Below, piece by piece: positions 27,402-36,924 of a stretch of 64,000 nucleotides of DNA. Below the pieces are notes generated by a model. The model worked only from the letters and a program-made list of their open reading frames with translations, was not told the origin of the DNA and did no database searches. Source of the DNA: Bacillus sp. P14.5. Lineage in GTDB: Bacteria; Bacillota; Bacilli; Bacillales; Bacillaceae_B. Positions within the stretch are counted from its first letter, which is position 1. Each line of letters starts with the position of its first letter. The stretch lies in NCBI RefSeq assembly GCF_003316765.1, contig NZ_NIJF01000067.1:1-64000 (forward strand). The letters run 5' to 3'. Position numbers and translations under genes: made by a program.

Positions 27402-28050
27402 CATAAACTTTGTTGCTATTAGATATAAAAATGAAAAAAATCGGCTTAACTCACTAGAAGAATCGGTTGCATAAGAAAAGAGCTTCTCTTTCAATCAGAA
27501 AGAGAAGCTTTAGTGGGAAAGTCTGCATTTGTGATTTAAGAAAACAGCTTTGTAATAAGCTCTTTTATGAAATATTATTGCCCTTGAATACTTCTCCCCT
27601 CCTCACCTTTTTACGCAGGTGGATTGGAGTGGAAGGGTACGATTCTCCTGCGGGAAAAGCGGGCAGGTGAGACCCCAATCCAGTTCCAGCGCCCAGCTCC
27701 TCGGTGACAAATAACCCGAAGAGAATAAAAGGAAAACCGCCTTTTTTTCTCTTCGGAACATTTACCTGTCGGAGCTAACCAGGGCGCTTCCACTTTTTAT
27801 ACAGGCAAAACCGAGGAGGCCAATCTAGCTCCAGCGGCCACCGACTAGCAGATTTCGGTCTCTCTCCTTGCGATAAGTCATCATCGAACCGCTTAAGCTC
27901 TTCGTGATTCCTTTTCATACGAGAGCCCTGAAATCTGTACGTCGCTGAACGGCCGCTTCTGCTTTTTAATTCACCGCACGCCCTGCGGAGTAGTGCGCCT
28001 GGAGCGGAAATCCCTTACTATTAGAGCAGCCGCATTCTTGCGAAAAGAGC
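27402..28050. repeat. Composite intergenic repeat (GC-rich element with CTCTTTTCG-like ends)
   Basis: The stretch from CTCTTCATAAACTTTGTTGC (27402) to TTGCGAAAAGAGCGTATTAA (28034) contains a hairpin GCTTCTCTTTC/GAAAGAGAAGC (27481-27508), the block GGAGTGGAAGGGTACGATTC followed by GGGACAGGTGAGACCCC-like sequence, TTTTTATACAGGCAAAACCG, and GGAGCGGAAATC near 28010. The same blocks occur at 15131-15613, 30462-30590 and 31485-31556. No convincing ORF. The whole gap between the NCS2 permease and plsY consists of it. Confidence 0.7.
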
Positions 28051-28253
28051 GTATTAATAAAAGCATACGACAAATGACTTTATTATTTTCAACATCTTGG
28101 GCGGACTAATATCAGCAACTTATTATAGCTGGTCATAATTTTTACCATCGTCTCTCCCAAACTGTCTGTTTTCATGGTAAAATAATGTTTACTCATATAA
28201 AAAGCCGTTAACCTTATAACATTAACGGAATTCAGGTTAAAGGGGTTGTAATA

Positions 28254-28847
28254 GTGATCATTGCACTTATCATTGTACTGGCATATTTATTAGGCTCGAT
28301 TCCATCAGGATTAATTATCGGGAAGGCTTTCTTCGGTAAAGACATCAGGGAGCATGGAAGCGGCAATCTTGGCGGGACCAACAGCTTCAGGACTCTCGGA
28401 ATAAAGGCCGGGATGGTCGTGACAATCATGGATATCCTGAAAGGAACAGCTGCAGTGCTGCTTCCGCTTCTATTTGATTCAGAACTTCATATGCTGATCG
28501 CTGGTGTAGCGGCGGTTATCGGTCATATGTATCCTGTTTTCGCTAACTTCCGGGGCGGAAAAGCAGTGGCGACCTCGGGCGGTGTTCTTCTTGGATATGT
28601 TCCAATTTTATTCGTCTTATTGCTGCTCGTATTTTTCTTTTGTTTATTCTTAACGAAATATGTATCTCTTTCGTCTATTCTTGTAGCAATATTTGCGTTC
28701 ATCTACTCATTATTCACAGGAGACATCCCGCTGATCATCGTTATCGGTGCCCTTTCTTTCTTCGTTGTCTACAGGCATAGAGCCAATATCAGCCGAATCA
28801 TTAACAAAACAGAGCCAAGAATCACCTGGCTTTCGTTTAAAAGATAG
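28254..28847 (+). CDS. plsY: Acyl-phosphate glycerol-3-phosphate acyltransferase (197 aa)
   Basis: The membrane enzyme that acylates sn-1 of glycerol-3-phosphate using acyl-phosphate, the first step of phospholipid synthesis in Gram-positive bacteria. The three PlsY active-site motifs are visible: [15 protein letters not shown] near residue 10, [15 protein letters not shown] at about 35-50, and [20 protein letters not shown] near 100. About five helices, usual length. Start is GTG with AAAGGGG upstream. Sits between yneR- and yneT/parE-like genes as in B. subtilis (yneS), but on the opposite strand to parE and parC here. Confidence 0.95.
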   Translation: MIIALIIVLAYLLGSIPSGLIIGKAFFGKDIREHGSGNLGGTNSFRTLGIKAGMVVTIMDILKGTAAVLLPLLFDSELHMLIAGVAAVIGHMYPVFANFRGGKAVATSGGVLLGYVPILFVLLLLVFFFCLFLTKYVSLSSILVAIFAFIYSLFTGDIPLIIVIGALSFFVVYRHRANISRIINKTEPRITWLSFKR

Positions 28848-28853
28848 GTCAGT

Positions 28854-28891
28854 ATGCCATAAACCCAATCAAACAGTTTATGGCATTTTTT
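28854..28891 (+). terminator. Terminator after plsY
   Basis: ATGCCATAAAC/GTTTATGGCAT stem of 11 bp followed by TTTTTT. Confidence 0.9.
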
Positions 28892-29208
28892 ATGCGCTTT
28901 TTTAATAAGAGTGCTTTAGTCCTAAGCGTTAAGCTGCAATTTTAACGGCAGGTTTAATTAAGGATTGACTTTATGGCGGGGTATTCTCTAATCCGTGCCT
29001 CCCTCACCACCACGATGTCATCTAGTGGAGACTAATCTCTGCAGCATAATTATCTCTTCCTTAAGTGCCCCTCAAAAGATTATAAAAACTCATTTTTCGC
29101 CAGCATTTTTTTACAATTATCTGTTTATTTATGTGCTCTCGAGCACTATAATGGATAAGAAGGACTATTATACTGATATATATTAAGCAGAGAGAAGTTG
29201 GTTGAATA

Positions 29209-30354
29209 ATGAACAAAAAGGTTTTATGGGGTTCTACTATAGTTGTTATCCTGGTCTTTACTGCCTCAGCCTTGCTTTTAAGCCAGTTTAGATCGGCAGA
29301 GGATACTTCAGGGGAGAATCGTCCTCCAATCCCGCACTCCACTATACAAAGTGCTCTTAAGGAAAAGACTTATACAAGCCAGGCTGTCATTGGCGCAATC
29401 GGTGATGTCCTTCTTCATAATACTGTCTATGAAGATGCCGAAGAAGGCGGAACGTATGATTTTATGCCTATGTTCCAAGATGTAGAGACTTTTTTGCAAA
29501 GCCCTGATTTTATGATTGCCAATCAGGAATCGCTGCCTGGAGGGGCTCATCTGGGTGTTTCAAGCTATCCTGCCTTCAACAGTCCATATGAAATTGTCGA
29601 TGCCCTGCAAAAACTTGGTGTAGATGCGGTAACCACGGCAAACAATCACACATTGGATAAAGGGGCGAAAGGAGCCCTAAGCGCAATATCCCATTATGAA
29701 GAAATCGGCATGCCTTATACTGGGTCGTTTAAGAATGAAGAAGATCGTAAAGACATCAGGACATTTAATGTTAACGGGATTTCCTTTGCTTTGCTTGCTT
29801 ATACTTATGGGACGAATGGGATCCCTGTTCCTCAAGGGCAGGACTATCTCGTTAACCTGATCGATTTAGAACTAATGAAGAGTGATATAAAAAAAGCAAA
29901 AGAGCTCGGGGTGGATATGGTCATACTCGCTGCCCACTGGGGTAACGAATATGAAAGATATCCTAATGATACCCAGGAAATGCTCGCCCGGGAGCTGACC
30001 AATGCCGGTGTGGATTTGCTTATCGGCCATCACCCGCATGTGCTTCAGCCCATTGAAAAAATGACAACAGAAGATGGACGTGAGGCTGTCGTTATCTATT
30101 CATTAGGAAATTTCCTATCCGGCCAGGAAGGTGAACTCAAAAATATAGGGGGCATTGCCAATATTACTGTACAAAAGGTAATTGATGAAAATGGTAAACG
30201 AATCTCGTTTCCCGAAATTGGCTTTCAACCTACATTTGTCACTCAATCACGATATGAAAACTACCGCATCCTTCCACTAAATGCAGCCCATCAAAGCGGA
30301 TTGGTTTCCTTTCCCGAAGAAGAAATGGTCTCCCATGTGATGAGCAACGAGTAA
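29209..30354 (+). CDS. CapA/PgsA-type metallophosphatase-fold membrane protein (381 aa)
   Basis: An N-terminal signal anchor (residues about 5-25) is followed by a CapA domain with calcineurin-like metal-site motifs: AIGDVLLHNTVYEDA near residue 65, FMIANQESLPGG with the Asn-Gln-Glu triad position, TTANNHTLDKGAKGALS near 145, ILAAHWGNEYERYP near 245 and DLLIGHHPHVLQPIEKM near 270. The family includes CapA/PgsA of poly-gamma-glutamate synthesis (YwtB in B. subtilis). No capB/C-type genes are adjacent, so poly-glutamate export is not implied; many CapA-like proteins are orphan wall-associated hydrolases. The start codon has a weak upstream site (AGAGAAG). Confidence 0.88.
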   Translation: MNKKVLWGSTIVVILVFTASALLLSQFRSAEDTSGENRPPIPHSTIQSALKEKTYTSQAVIGAIGDVLLHNTVYEDAEEGGTYDFMPMFQDVETFLQSPDFMIANQESLPGGAHLGVSSYPAFNSPYEIVDALQKLGVDAVTTANNHTLDKGAKGALSAISHYEEIGMPYTGSFKNEEDRKDIRTFNVNGISFALLAYTYGTNGIPVPQGQDYLVNLIDLELMKSDIKKAKELGVDMVILAAHWGNEYERYPNDTQEMLARELTNAGVDLLIGHHPHVLQPIEKMTTEDGREAVVIYSLGNFLSGQEGELKNIGGIANITVQKVIDENGKRISFPEIGFQPTFVTQSRYENYRILPLNAAHQSGLVSFPEEEMVSHVMSNE

Positions 30355-30408
30355 TGAAACACCAAAAATCCTGCCCGGGTAAGGTTGCCACTGAATCATA
30401 AAGGAAGT

Positions 30409-30456
30409 AAAAGCCGTCTCTTCACTCTATTAAAGGAATGAAAGACGGCTTTTTTC
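30409..30456 (+). terminator. Terminator after the CapA-like gene
   Basis: AAGCCGTCTCTTC/GAAAGACGGCTT stem with a mismatch, followed by TTTTT. Confidence 0.82.
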
Positions 30457-30461
30457 TCCCG

Positions 30462-30590
30462 TTAATTGGAGTGGAAGGTGCACGATCTACTGCGGGACTA
30501 GCGGGACAGGTGAGACCCCGCAATCCAGTTTCAGCGCTTCCACTTTTCGTCCGCCCCGCGGAGTCGTGCACCTGGAACGGAAATCAGGAG
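30462..30590. repeat. GC-rich intergenic repeat
   Basis: Contains TTGGAGTGGAAGGTGCACGA, GGGACAGGTGAGACCCCGC, CCGCCCCGCGGAGTCGTGCA and CTGGAACGGAAATC. The outer parts are inverted relative to each other (GGTGCACGA near the start, TCGTGCACC near the end), so the RNA can fold as a long stem. Related to 27402-28050 and 31485-31556. A recurrent Bacillaceae intergenic type by memory. Confidence 0.75.
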
Positions 30591-30597
30591 CCTGAAC

Positions 30598-30640
30598 TGA
30601 AAAAGGCAGAATCGCTCTTTAAAGTGAGCGATTCTGCCTT
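30598..30640 (-). terminator. Terminator after the 89-aa membrane protein gene
   Basis: A 15-bp perfect stem (AAGGCAGAATCGCTC and its complement) is followed on the minus strand by TTTTTC. It is symmetrical enough to work both ways. Confidence 0.85.
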
Positions 30641-30696
30641 AATAATTAGTATTGGACTTTTTTCAGTTCCCACCAGGTAAGGGCAGGATTTTTGTG

Positions 30697-30966
30697 TTAA
30701 TGAGGGGCAGGAAACAGTACATGGTGGAACATGACAGCTGTAACTGCTAGGAGAGCCAGTACAAACACTGTTGTCGTAAATGCCTTTTTCAAGCCCTTTT
30801 GGAAAAGCCAGAGCAGTGCAGCGTATACAGCCGCAGTTATGGCAATGAATACTAGTGCTTCAATTCTGTAATCAGGTTTCAGCTGAATAAAAGTCATAAT
30901 AGCCAAGCCCCCAAATATACCCGCTCCTATGATGATAAAGAGTTTAAGGTTGGTCAATCTTTTCAA
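30697..30966 (-). CDS. Hypothetical membrane protein (89 aa, three helices)
   Basis: Three hydrophobic segments at about residues 8-26, 35-54 and 61-80, with a His-rich end (MFHHVLFPAPH). AAGGAGT lies about eight bases before the ATG. It faces the yneR gene from the opposite strand and has its own terminator. Family not recognised; no function can be given. Confidence 0.7.
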   Translation of the reverse strand: MKRLTNLKLFIIIGAGIFGGLAIMTFIQLKPDYRIEALVFIAITAAVYAALLWLFQKGLKKAFTTTVFVLALLAVTAVMFHHVLFPAPH

Positions 30967-31113
30967 CTCCTTTATTAATATGTATTAGTATTTAAGATAA
31001 CACGGAGAGTATGCCTCCTTCCATTAATTTCACTCCTATGAGCCGATGATTGGCTGAAGAAAAGGGAAACATCATATAATAGACGAAGACAGCGAAAAGA
31101 AAGGAGCATAACA

Positions 31114-31404
31114 ATGAATATTTCTTTTTCTGATAAAGCATTAAATTGGTTTAAAGAAGAAATGGATATTGAAGAAGGGGATTTCATCCGTTTCTATGTC
31201 CGGTATGGCGGGTCAAGCCCCCTCCACGAATCATTCTCTTTAGGAGTGAATAAAGAAGAGCCCATTGATATGGGCACAAAAAAAGAAGTGGATGGAACGA
31301 CTTTCTTTATTGAAGAAAATGACCTATGGTTCTTTATGGAGCATGATCTCCACGTTAATTTTAATGATGAACTTCACGAGCCCTCTTATGAATATAAGAA
31401 ATAA
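31114..31404 (+). CDS. yneR: HesB/IscA-like iron-sulfur biosynthesis family protein, YneR-like (96 aa)
   Basis: A small protein with the HesB/YneR fold: ISFSDKALNWFKEEMDIEEG at the N-terminus, FIRFYVRYGGSSP and FSLGVNKEEP in the middle, FFIEENDLWFF and HDLHVNFNDE near the end. It lacks the C-x-CGC cysteines of true A-type Fe-S carriers, as does B. subtilis YneR, so cluster binding is doubtful. The ATG follows AAAGGAGC. Flanked by a good terminator. Position between the plsY and yneP-type genes agrees with the B. subtilis order. Confidence 0.85.
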   Translation: MNISFSDKALNWFKEEMDIEEGDFIRFYVRYGGSSPLHESFSLGVNKEEPIDMGTKKEVDGTTFFIEENDLWFFMEHDLHVNFNDELHEPSYEYKK

Positions 31405-31406
31405 AT

Positions 31407-31445
31407 GAAGTGAAGGCTGGATAATCCCGCCTTCACTTCTTTCTT
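31407..31445 (+). terminator. Terminator after yneR
   Basis: GAAGTGAAGGC/GCCTTCACTTC stem of 11 bp followed by TTTCTT. Confidence 0.88.
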
Positions 31446-31484
31446 AATTTTTTGCTTTTTTCGCAAAGGTTGTTGTTGTTGAAG

Positions 31485-31556
31485 AGTGTTGGATTTCCGC
31501 TCCAGCGGCACGACTCCGCGGGGCGGGCGGTGAGCAACAAAGTTCACGAAAACAGC
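31485..31556. repeat. GC-rich intergenic repeat, short copy
   Basis: GGATTTCCGCTCCAGCGGCA, CGACTCCGCGGGGCGGGCGG and then GCAACAAAGTTCACGAAAAC, which is the reverse complement of the short repeat seen at 15131, 15451 and 27402. Here the GC-rich block and the short repeat are directly joined, showing that they belong to one element. It abuts the stop codon of the histidine kinase gene. Confidence 0.7.
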
Positions 31557-31557
31557 C

Positions 31558-34386
31558 TTACTTTTTAAGATTATTTAAGACCATTGTGGACAACTTGCTT
31601 GGTGAGTAAGGCTTTACCAAGAACCCTTCAGCTCCCAGTGCCATCACCTTTTCCCGTTCGTCCAGTGCAGTCGAGACGAACACCGGAATCCCGTTGAGCT
31701 TCGGATCTGCCTTAACTGCTTGGAGGATATCAAGACCATCCATGTCCGACATGCTTAACATAATATCAAGAACGATGGCATCAGGTGGATTATCACTGAT
31801 AAACTTCAAGGCGGCTTCCCCCTTAGAAAAGGTTTTGATGATAAACCCGCTCTCCGTCAGTTCATTGGACAGCAGTGAAGCCAGCTGCTGATCGTCTTCC
31901 ACCACAACGACCCTCTTCCCATCAGCTTCCGAGAAGTAAGTCGCTGAATCTGTTACAGTAATACCTGTGACCTTGGGAAGAATTACAGAAAAGGTACTTC
32001 CTTTGCCTAGTTCTGTGTCTAGAGTTATATCTCCATCATGTGCTTTAATAATCTCTTTTGCTATAGCAAGCCCAAGACCAGTTCCTCCGATTTTTCTTCT
32101 GTCAGAGTTATCTACACGGAAAAATTTGGTGAAAAGGGCAGGTATGGCATCTTCAGGCACGCCAAGTCCTTCATCCCTAACGGAAACATGGAGGTCATTT
32201 GAAATGGTCTTCAATTTAATCATAATGTTCCCGCCGTCCGGCGAATATTTTACAGCATTTTGAATGAGATTTTGGAAGACCTGCAGGAGTTTATCTCTGT
32301 CCCCCAGCACAAAATCATCCTCGGATTCACTGACAAATTGAATATCATGCAGCTTAGTGTTGATCCTTAGCCCCTCTATTACTTTCTTTAATATAGGAGT
32401 TAGAGACTCATACTTTTTATCATAGGTCTGCTTTCCTGACTCCATCCGCTGAACATCAAGAAAATCATTGATGAGCGCTGTAAGCCTGGCAGCTTCCTGA
32501 TAAATAGTATTTAAATACTTCTTTTGTCTCTCAGGCCTTAATTCGCGATTAATCAACAGTTCTGTATAACCAAGAACACTTGCAAGCGGGGTTCGCAATT
32601 CATGAGATACAGTACTAACGAGTTCATTCTTCATCTGGTCCGCCTCATATTCTTTCGAGAAATCCCTGTGAACCAAAACCCAGCCTGAAAGAACTTCGTT
32701 TCTGTACAAAGGTTCAGCGTATACCTGTACCATCTTCTCTTGACCATTGATAAGTTTGTATTGAGTCTGTTTAGAAACACTCTTTTCACTAGTAAACAAA
32801 TTATTGACAAAACCCAGAAGATCATCTGGATTTTCGACCTTATTCCGTATACCCTCAAACCATTGTGAGAACAACTTTTCTATTTCTTGTTTGGGATTGA
32901 TGCATCCATAAATGGAACAAAAGGTATCATTTATGTGAAGGATCCGTCCCTTTGTATCGAGAAGTTGGATTCCTTCATGGATTGTGTTCAATATATCATT
33001 ATTCATAATACGGTCTGCTTCTGAAGCTTCGTATACCTTGATCTTCTCCAAAGAAATAGAAACTTGTTTAGACAGCGAAAAATACTCTTGAATTTCCTCT
33101 GAAGAATACCCTTCTGAAAAACGTGTGTAAACCATGACAGCTTCAATCTCACCCAAATGAGATAAAACTGGGAGATACAAATCCCAGCAAGGCTGCTCTT
33201 CATAATGAATACCTTTTTCTTCACGGGAAATTCTCCTTTTGATCACAAATCCTTCTTTTTCTTCCTGCAGCCTTTCTATTATCCCTTTTGTCAGGGAGTT
33301 AATGAATTGTTCCGCACCTTCTGATGACACTCCCCATTTTGCAAAGGTCATTTCTGAATCAAGAAGGACTACCAATCCTCTGTCCGCATGAAGAACCCCT
33401 GAGAATCCCCTTACTATAGCGTTTAACACCTTATGCTTATCCAAGGAATTAGATAAGCTGTTTATGAGTTCATTTCTGTGGCGCAGCTGATTTTCCCTAT
33501 TCTCCATTTGTCCAAGAAGGTTTTCAAGCTCGAACTGTTGAGCCTGCAGCTCTTCCTGCTGTTCAGAAAGCTCATCATTGTTGTCAATTAATCGCTGTTC
33601 ATTTTCTTTAATCGAGGAAAACATTTTGATGAAGCTGCTTTTCAAGACAGAAATCTCGTCGTTCCTCTTATCTTGTGTCAAAATGATTTTCGAATCTTCT
33701 CCATTACTGACTCTATCAGCGGCGATCGCCAGTTCACTCAATGGTTTCCCAATCCTGTTCAGGCTGATACGGGTGATAGATAACAAGACAATCAACATAA
33801 AAAGAACAAAAGTAAACATGATCCACTGCATTCTATGATAAATGGCGGCCAGTCTTTCGCTGTTCTCTTCCACTAGATCATCAAGGGTTAAGCGGTAACG
33901 ATTCAAATTACTTTGGAAGGTTTGAATCTGAGCAGTAGCAGAATCGTTTGCCCGGTTGACTATTGCCTCCATGTCTCCCAGTTTGTAGTCTTCTAAAGTA
34001 GGAGGAAGCATTTCCTCAAAATAGTGCATATAGAAAGAATTCATTTCTTGAAGAAAGAGCTGCTCCTTGCTTGTTAGCGGAAGTTCACTAAAACTGGCAA
34101 GCTGCCTCTGGATTTCCTCCTGCTGTTCGACAGCCGTCTCCCTTAACCTCTCATTTCCGAAAGCTATATATCCACGGACATCCATAATGGCCTGATTGAA
34201 GCTTTCATCAATGTCTATTATAATTTCTTCTTTTTGTTCAGCCAGATCATTTTTCGCCTGAAAATCCTGTTCAATCTTGAACTGTATAATTAGTATAATG
34301 ATAGCGCCTATTAGGAATAAAAAGATAAATAAAATCATCAGGTAGGCGAAACGCTTTGATAAACTTGTTTGAAAGTAACTATTCAT
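31558..34386 (-). CDS. Hybrid sensor histidine kinase with C-terminal receiver (942 aa)
   Basis: Two membrane helices (about residues 13-34 and 184-205) enclose an extracellular helical sensor resembling CHASE3. Then come HAMP (about 205-260), a long coiled coil (NNDELSEQQEELQAQQFELE), a GAF-like domain (about 310-460), a PAS domain (about 470-580), a HisKA dimerisation domain with phospho-acceptor His in TVSHELRTPLASVLGYTELL (about residue 594), a HATPase domain with NLIQNAVKYSP near 707 and GGTGLGLAIAKEII near 768, and a receiver with the acceptor Asp in IVLDIMLS near 875. The start overlaps the stop of the preceding receiver gene by eight bases. It is the last gene of a three-gene signalling operon and would autophosphorylate and feed its own and the neighbouring receivers. 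Confidence 0.93.
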   Translation of the reverse strand: MNSYFQTSLSKRFAYLMILFIFLFLIGAIIILIIQFKIEQDFQAKNDLAEQKEEIIIDIDESFNQAIMDVRGYIAFGNERLRETAVEQQEEIQRQLASFSELPLTSKEQLFLQEMNSFYMHYFEEMLPPTLEDYKLGDMEAIVNRANDSATAQIQTFQSNLNRYRLTLDDLVEENSERLAAIYHRMQWIMFTFVLFMLIVLLSITRISLNRIGKPLSELAIAADRVSNGEDSKIILTQDKRNDEISVLKSSFIKMFSSIKENEQRLIDNNDELSEQQEELQAQQFELENLLGQMENRENQLRHRNELINSLSNSLDKHKVLNAIVRGFSGVLHADRGLVVLLDSEMTFAKWGVSSEGAEQFINSLTKGIIERLQEEKEGFVIKRRISREEKGIHYEEQPCWDLYLPVLSHLGEIEAVMVYTRFSEGYSSEEIQEYFSLSKQVSISLEKIKVYEASEADRIMNNDILNTIHEGIQLLDTKGRILHINDTFCSIYGCINPKQEIEKLFSQWFEGIRNKVENPDDLLGFVNNLFTSEKSVSKQTQYKLINGQEKMVQVYAEPLYRNEVLSGWVLVHRDFSKEYEADQMKNELVSTVSHELRTPLASVLGYTELLINRELRPERQKKYLNTIYQEAARLTALINDFLDVQRMESGKQTYDKKYESLTPILKKVIEGLRINTKLHDIQFVSESEDDFVLGDRDKLLQVFQNLIQNAVKYSPDGGNIMIKLKTISNDLHVSVRDEGLGVPEDAIPALFTKFFRVDNSDRRKIGGTGLGLAIAKEIIKAHDGDITLDTELGKGSTFSVILPKVTGITVTDSATYFSEADGKRVVVVEDDQQLASLLSNELTESGFIIKTFSKGEAALKFISDNPPDAIVLDIMLSMSDMDGLDILQAVKADPKLNGIPVFVSTALDEREKVMALGAEGFLVKPYSPSKLSTMVLNNLKK

Positions 34387-34750
34387 CTTCTGATAAAATT
34401 TCCTCCACTTTTTCCATAAGCATCATAGGGCTGAAAGGCTTAGACAGGAAATAGTCTGCGCCCGCTTCCAGAATCATCTTTTCATCGGATTTCTGGCTCT
34501 TGGCCGTCAGCATCATGATTTTCGTTTCTTTATTAATACACTCTTTTCTAATACTGCTGATGACCTCCAACCCTGTTTTGGCAGGCATCATATAGTCCAG
34601 TAATATGAGATCGAATTTTTTTGAGGCAGCCAGGGATTCAGCTTCCTCCCCATCACACGCCTCGTGGATTTCATAGCCTTCGTCCTCCAAGGTATCCATG
34701 ATAAGAGTACGAAGGACATCTTCATCTTCGGCTAAAAGTATCTGTTTCAT
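34379..34750 (-). CDS. Stand-alone response regulator receiver (123 aa)
   Basis: A CheY-like single receiver domain: acidic pair in ILLAEDEDVLR, acceptor Asp in LILLDYMMPAKTGLE (about residue 52), switch Thr in IMMLTAKSQ and the conserved Lys in YFLSKPFSPMMLME. No output domain. The ATG follows AAGGAGATG. It lies between the Hpt-REC-GGDEF-REC gene (11 bases) and the hybrid kinase gene (eight-base overlap), which fits a shuttle between the kinase and the Hpt domain or a Spo0F-like intermediate. Confidence 0.93.
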   Translation of the reverse strand: MKQILLAEDEDVLRTLIMDTLEDEGYEIHEACDGEEAESLAASKKFDLILLDYMMPAKTGLEVISSIRKECINKETKIMMLTAKSQKSDEKMILEAGADYFLSKPFSPMMLMEKVEEILSEDE

Positions 34751-34761
34751 TTCACATCTCC

Positions 34762-36380
34762 TTAGGAATGATCGAGCAATTTATTCAGATAAAAATGAAT
34801 CTTGTTTTCAAGCGATTTAATGGAAAATGGTTTAATGACATAATCAGCCACACCCAGCTCTATAGCTTGTATCATCTCTGTCTTTCTTGTTTCAGCAGAT
34901 AGCATTAGAACCGTAAAGTGGCTAAAATCGGCTTTTTTCAATGTCTCTATGCCGCTCATCCCGTCCATAAAGATATTGAGCAGTACCATTCCCTTATGGT
35001 TTTGGTCCATCCAACCGCTCTCCAAAAATTGCTCGCCGCTTTCAAACTTAGAGATTTCAATAGGTATTTTATACTCAGAGGCCGTCTGCTTGATCGTATT
35101 GGAAAGAAGCACCTGCATGATAGGATCATCTTCCAGCAGAGCCATTGGTACAGCTTTCTGTGAGGAAGACATTTTTCTGTCAAAAATGGTTACTTGGCTG
35201 CGTCCATTTTCTTTTGACTGATAAAGAGCTAGATCTGCCATATCAAGCCAGTAGGAAAGGGATGTCGATACGGAGCCATCCACTTCCACAACACCTGATG
35301 AAAAAGTACAGGTGAACTCCTGGCCGCCTTCAGCTTTAAAAGTATAGGCCGAGAATTCTTTTAGAATTTTTTCAAGGAGCACTTTTCCTCTCTGGGCAGA
35401 GGTATCAGGAGAAAGGAGGACAAACTCCTCCCCTCCATACCTGATCAGAATATCTTCAGGCCTAATTCTTTGTAGAACAAAAAGCGAGAATTCTTTCAGT
35501 ACGGTATCCCCAGTCAGATGGCCATACTGATCGTTAACCTTCTTGAAGTAATCAATATCAAGGAAAGCAATCGAGACGGCCAACTCATCTTCCCACTGCT
35601 TGGCACATAACTGGGAAAAGGAGTTACGCAGATATTTACGGTTATATAATCTTGTCAGTTCATCCACCAGAATCAAGTGATCGACGAATCCTTTTCTTTC
35701 AATTTGCCTGTTTACCCGTATGAAAAGTTCCTCTAATAAGAAAGGCTTTTGGATAAAATCATCTGCGCCTTTCTGATAACTCTCCATCCGCAGGCTGTCT
35801 GAATCGTTTTCCGACAACATCACTACAGGTACGTATTGTTTTTGTACAGTTTTGGTAATATGTGACAGGGTGTCAAGCCCATTTCGGTCACCGAGGAATA
35901 AATCGAGAAGGATACAGTCAGGTTTCACGTCATATAATGCAGATATAGCCTTATCCGCATCAGTAAATCCAAAAACATGAAAGCCCCTTTTTTCAAGATA
36001 ATCTTTAATAAAAATGAGAAAGCTGGTATCATTTTCCACGAGAAATACAATCTTTCTTTTTTATTGAGGTCAGACATTATGGGGAAATCAATTTCATTCT
36101 CATACTCAAACTGATAACACTCTTTCAAAAGAGGGGAAATGATTTCCTGGATGTTCTTTCTATTCCAACCGGTATCCCCCCTCCTTTCCACTATCTTCAT
36201 CGACTCAGACGCCAGCCTCCCAATCTCCTCTAATTTAATGGTAGGTGCGGTTCCGCTTATGGAATGAAAAAACCTCAAGACTTCTGAGTAATGGATTTCA
36301 TTATTAGAACTAAGCCAGTCTGATAATTGCTTCCTGATATTATCAATAAGCTTGTGCTGGTAAACTTTCATTTTAGTCAT
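34762..36380 (-). CDS. Hpt-REC-GGDEF-REC signalling protein, interrupted by a one-base frameshift
   Basis: An N-terminal Hpt-like domain (VLRFFHSISGTAPTIKLEEI, His about residue 39) is followed by a receiver (IVFLVENDTSF, acceptor Asp in CILLDLFLGDRNG), a diguanylate cyclase domain with RYGGEEFVLLSPD (GGEEF active site, expected to make c-di-GMP) and a second receiver. In the second receiver the acceptor position reads LLNIFMDGMSG, with Asn instead of Asp. The frame breaks at the six-T run 36057-36062. One extra A joins NKK to RKIVFLVENDTSF and gives 539 residues. Upstream ORF start is the ATG at 36380. First gene of an operon with the receiver and the hybrid kinase. A phosphorelay controlling c-di-GMP is inferred. 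Confidence 0.85.
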
Positions 36381-36600
36381 ATAGTACTCCAGTAATTAAT
36401 TTAATAGATAAGTAGAACGTACTCTTATTATCATAGTAAGTCAATATGTCATTTTTCGACAAATTTCAAATAGATTGAATTATTGTTGGGTACGTCCTTT
36501 CCGAACACTCCAAGTAAAGGCAGCAAAATTAATAAATTCTAGTATGGACTTTTAGCTTAGTAAGTATGCTTGATCAAAAAAATATGACCAAGCAAGAATT

Positions 36601-36903
36601 TTATCGAAAAAACCTGTTCAAATGACTGTGAAGATTTTCGTTTTCAAGAATCATTTTTTGCTTGTCTCCTAAAAGATCAAAGTGTGGATATTCCTTCTTG
36701 CGGTCATCAATCCACTCTCGTTTCAAACCATATTTCTTTCCCCATTCTGCAAGCTGGTCTATATCTTTGGCTCCTGCTTTTGTTACCGTTTTACAATCGG
36801 GAAATCGCTCATCTAGCCAATAATGTGTAAGAAATGCAATTTTTCCATTATCTATTTCTTGTTTCCACTCTCTCAAATCTTTTCTGTTAATCCCAAATGC
36901 CAT
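36601..36903 (-). CDS. yneQ: YneQ-like conserved protein (100 aa)
   Basis: A small soluble protein resembling YneQ of Bacillus: FGINRKDLREWKQEIDNGKI at the N-terminus, HYWLDERFPDCKTVTKAGA, and WGKKYGLKREWIDDRKKEYP. Rich in charged and aromatic residues, no membrane segment, function unknown. Follows the thioesterase gene by 21 bases on the same strand, so probably co-transcribed. A site (GGTTTTGAGATGGA) is weak. Synteny with tlp-yneP-yneQ supports the name. Confidence 0.78.
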   Translation of the reverse strand: MAFGINRKDLREWKQEIDNGKIAFLTHYWLDERFPDCKTVTKAGAKDIDQLAEWGKKYGLKREWIDDRKKEYPHFDLLGDKQKMILENENLHSHLNRFFR

Positions 36904-36924
36904 TCCATCTCAAAACCTTTGTGA

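Noticed and set aside
30438-30680. 80-codon plus-strand ORF
   Set aside because: Consists of a terminator, the GC-rich intergenic repeat and another terminator.
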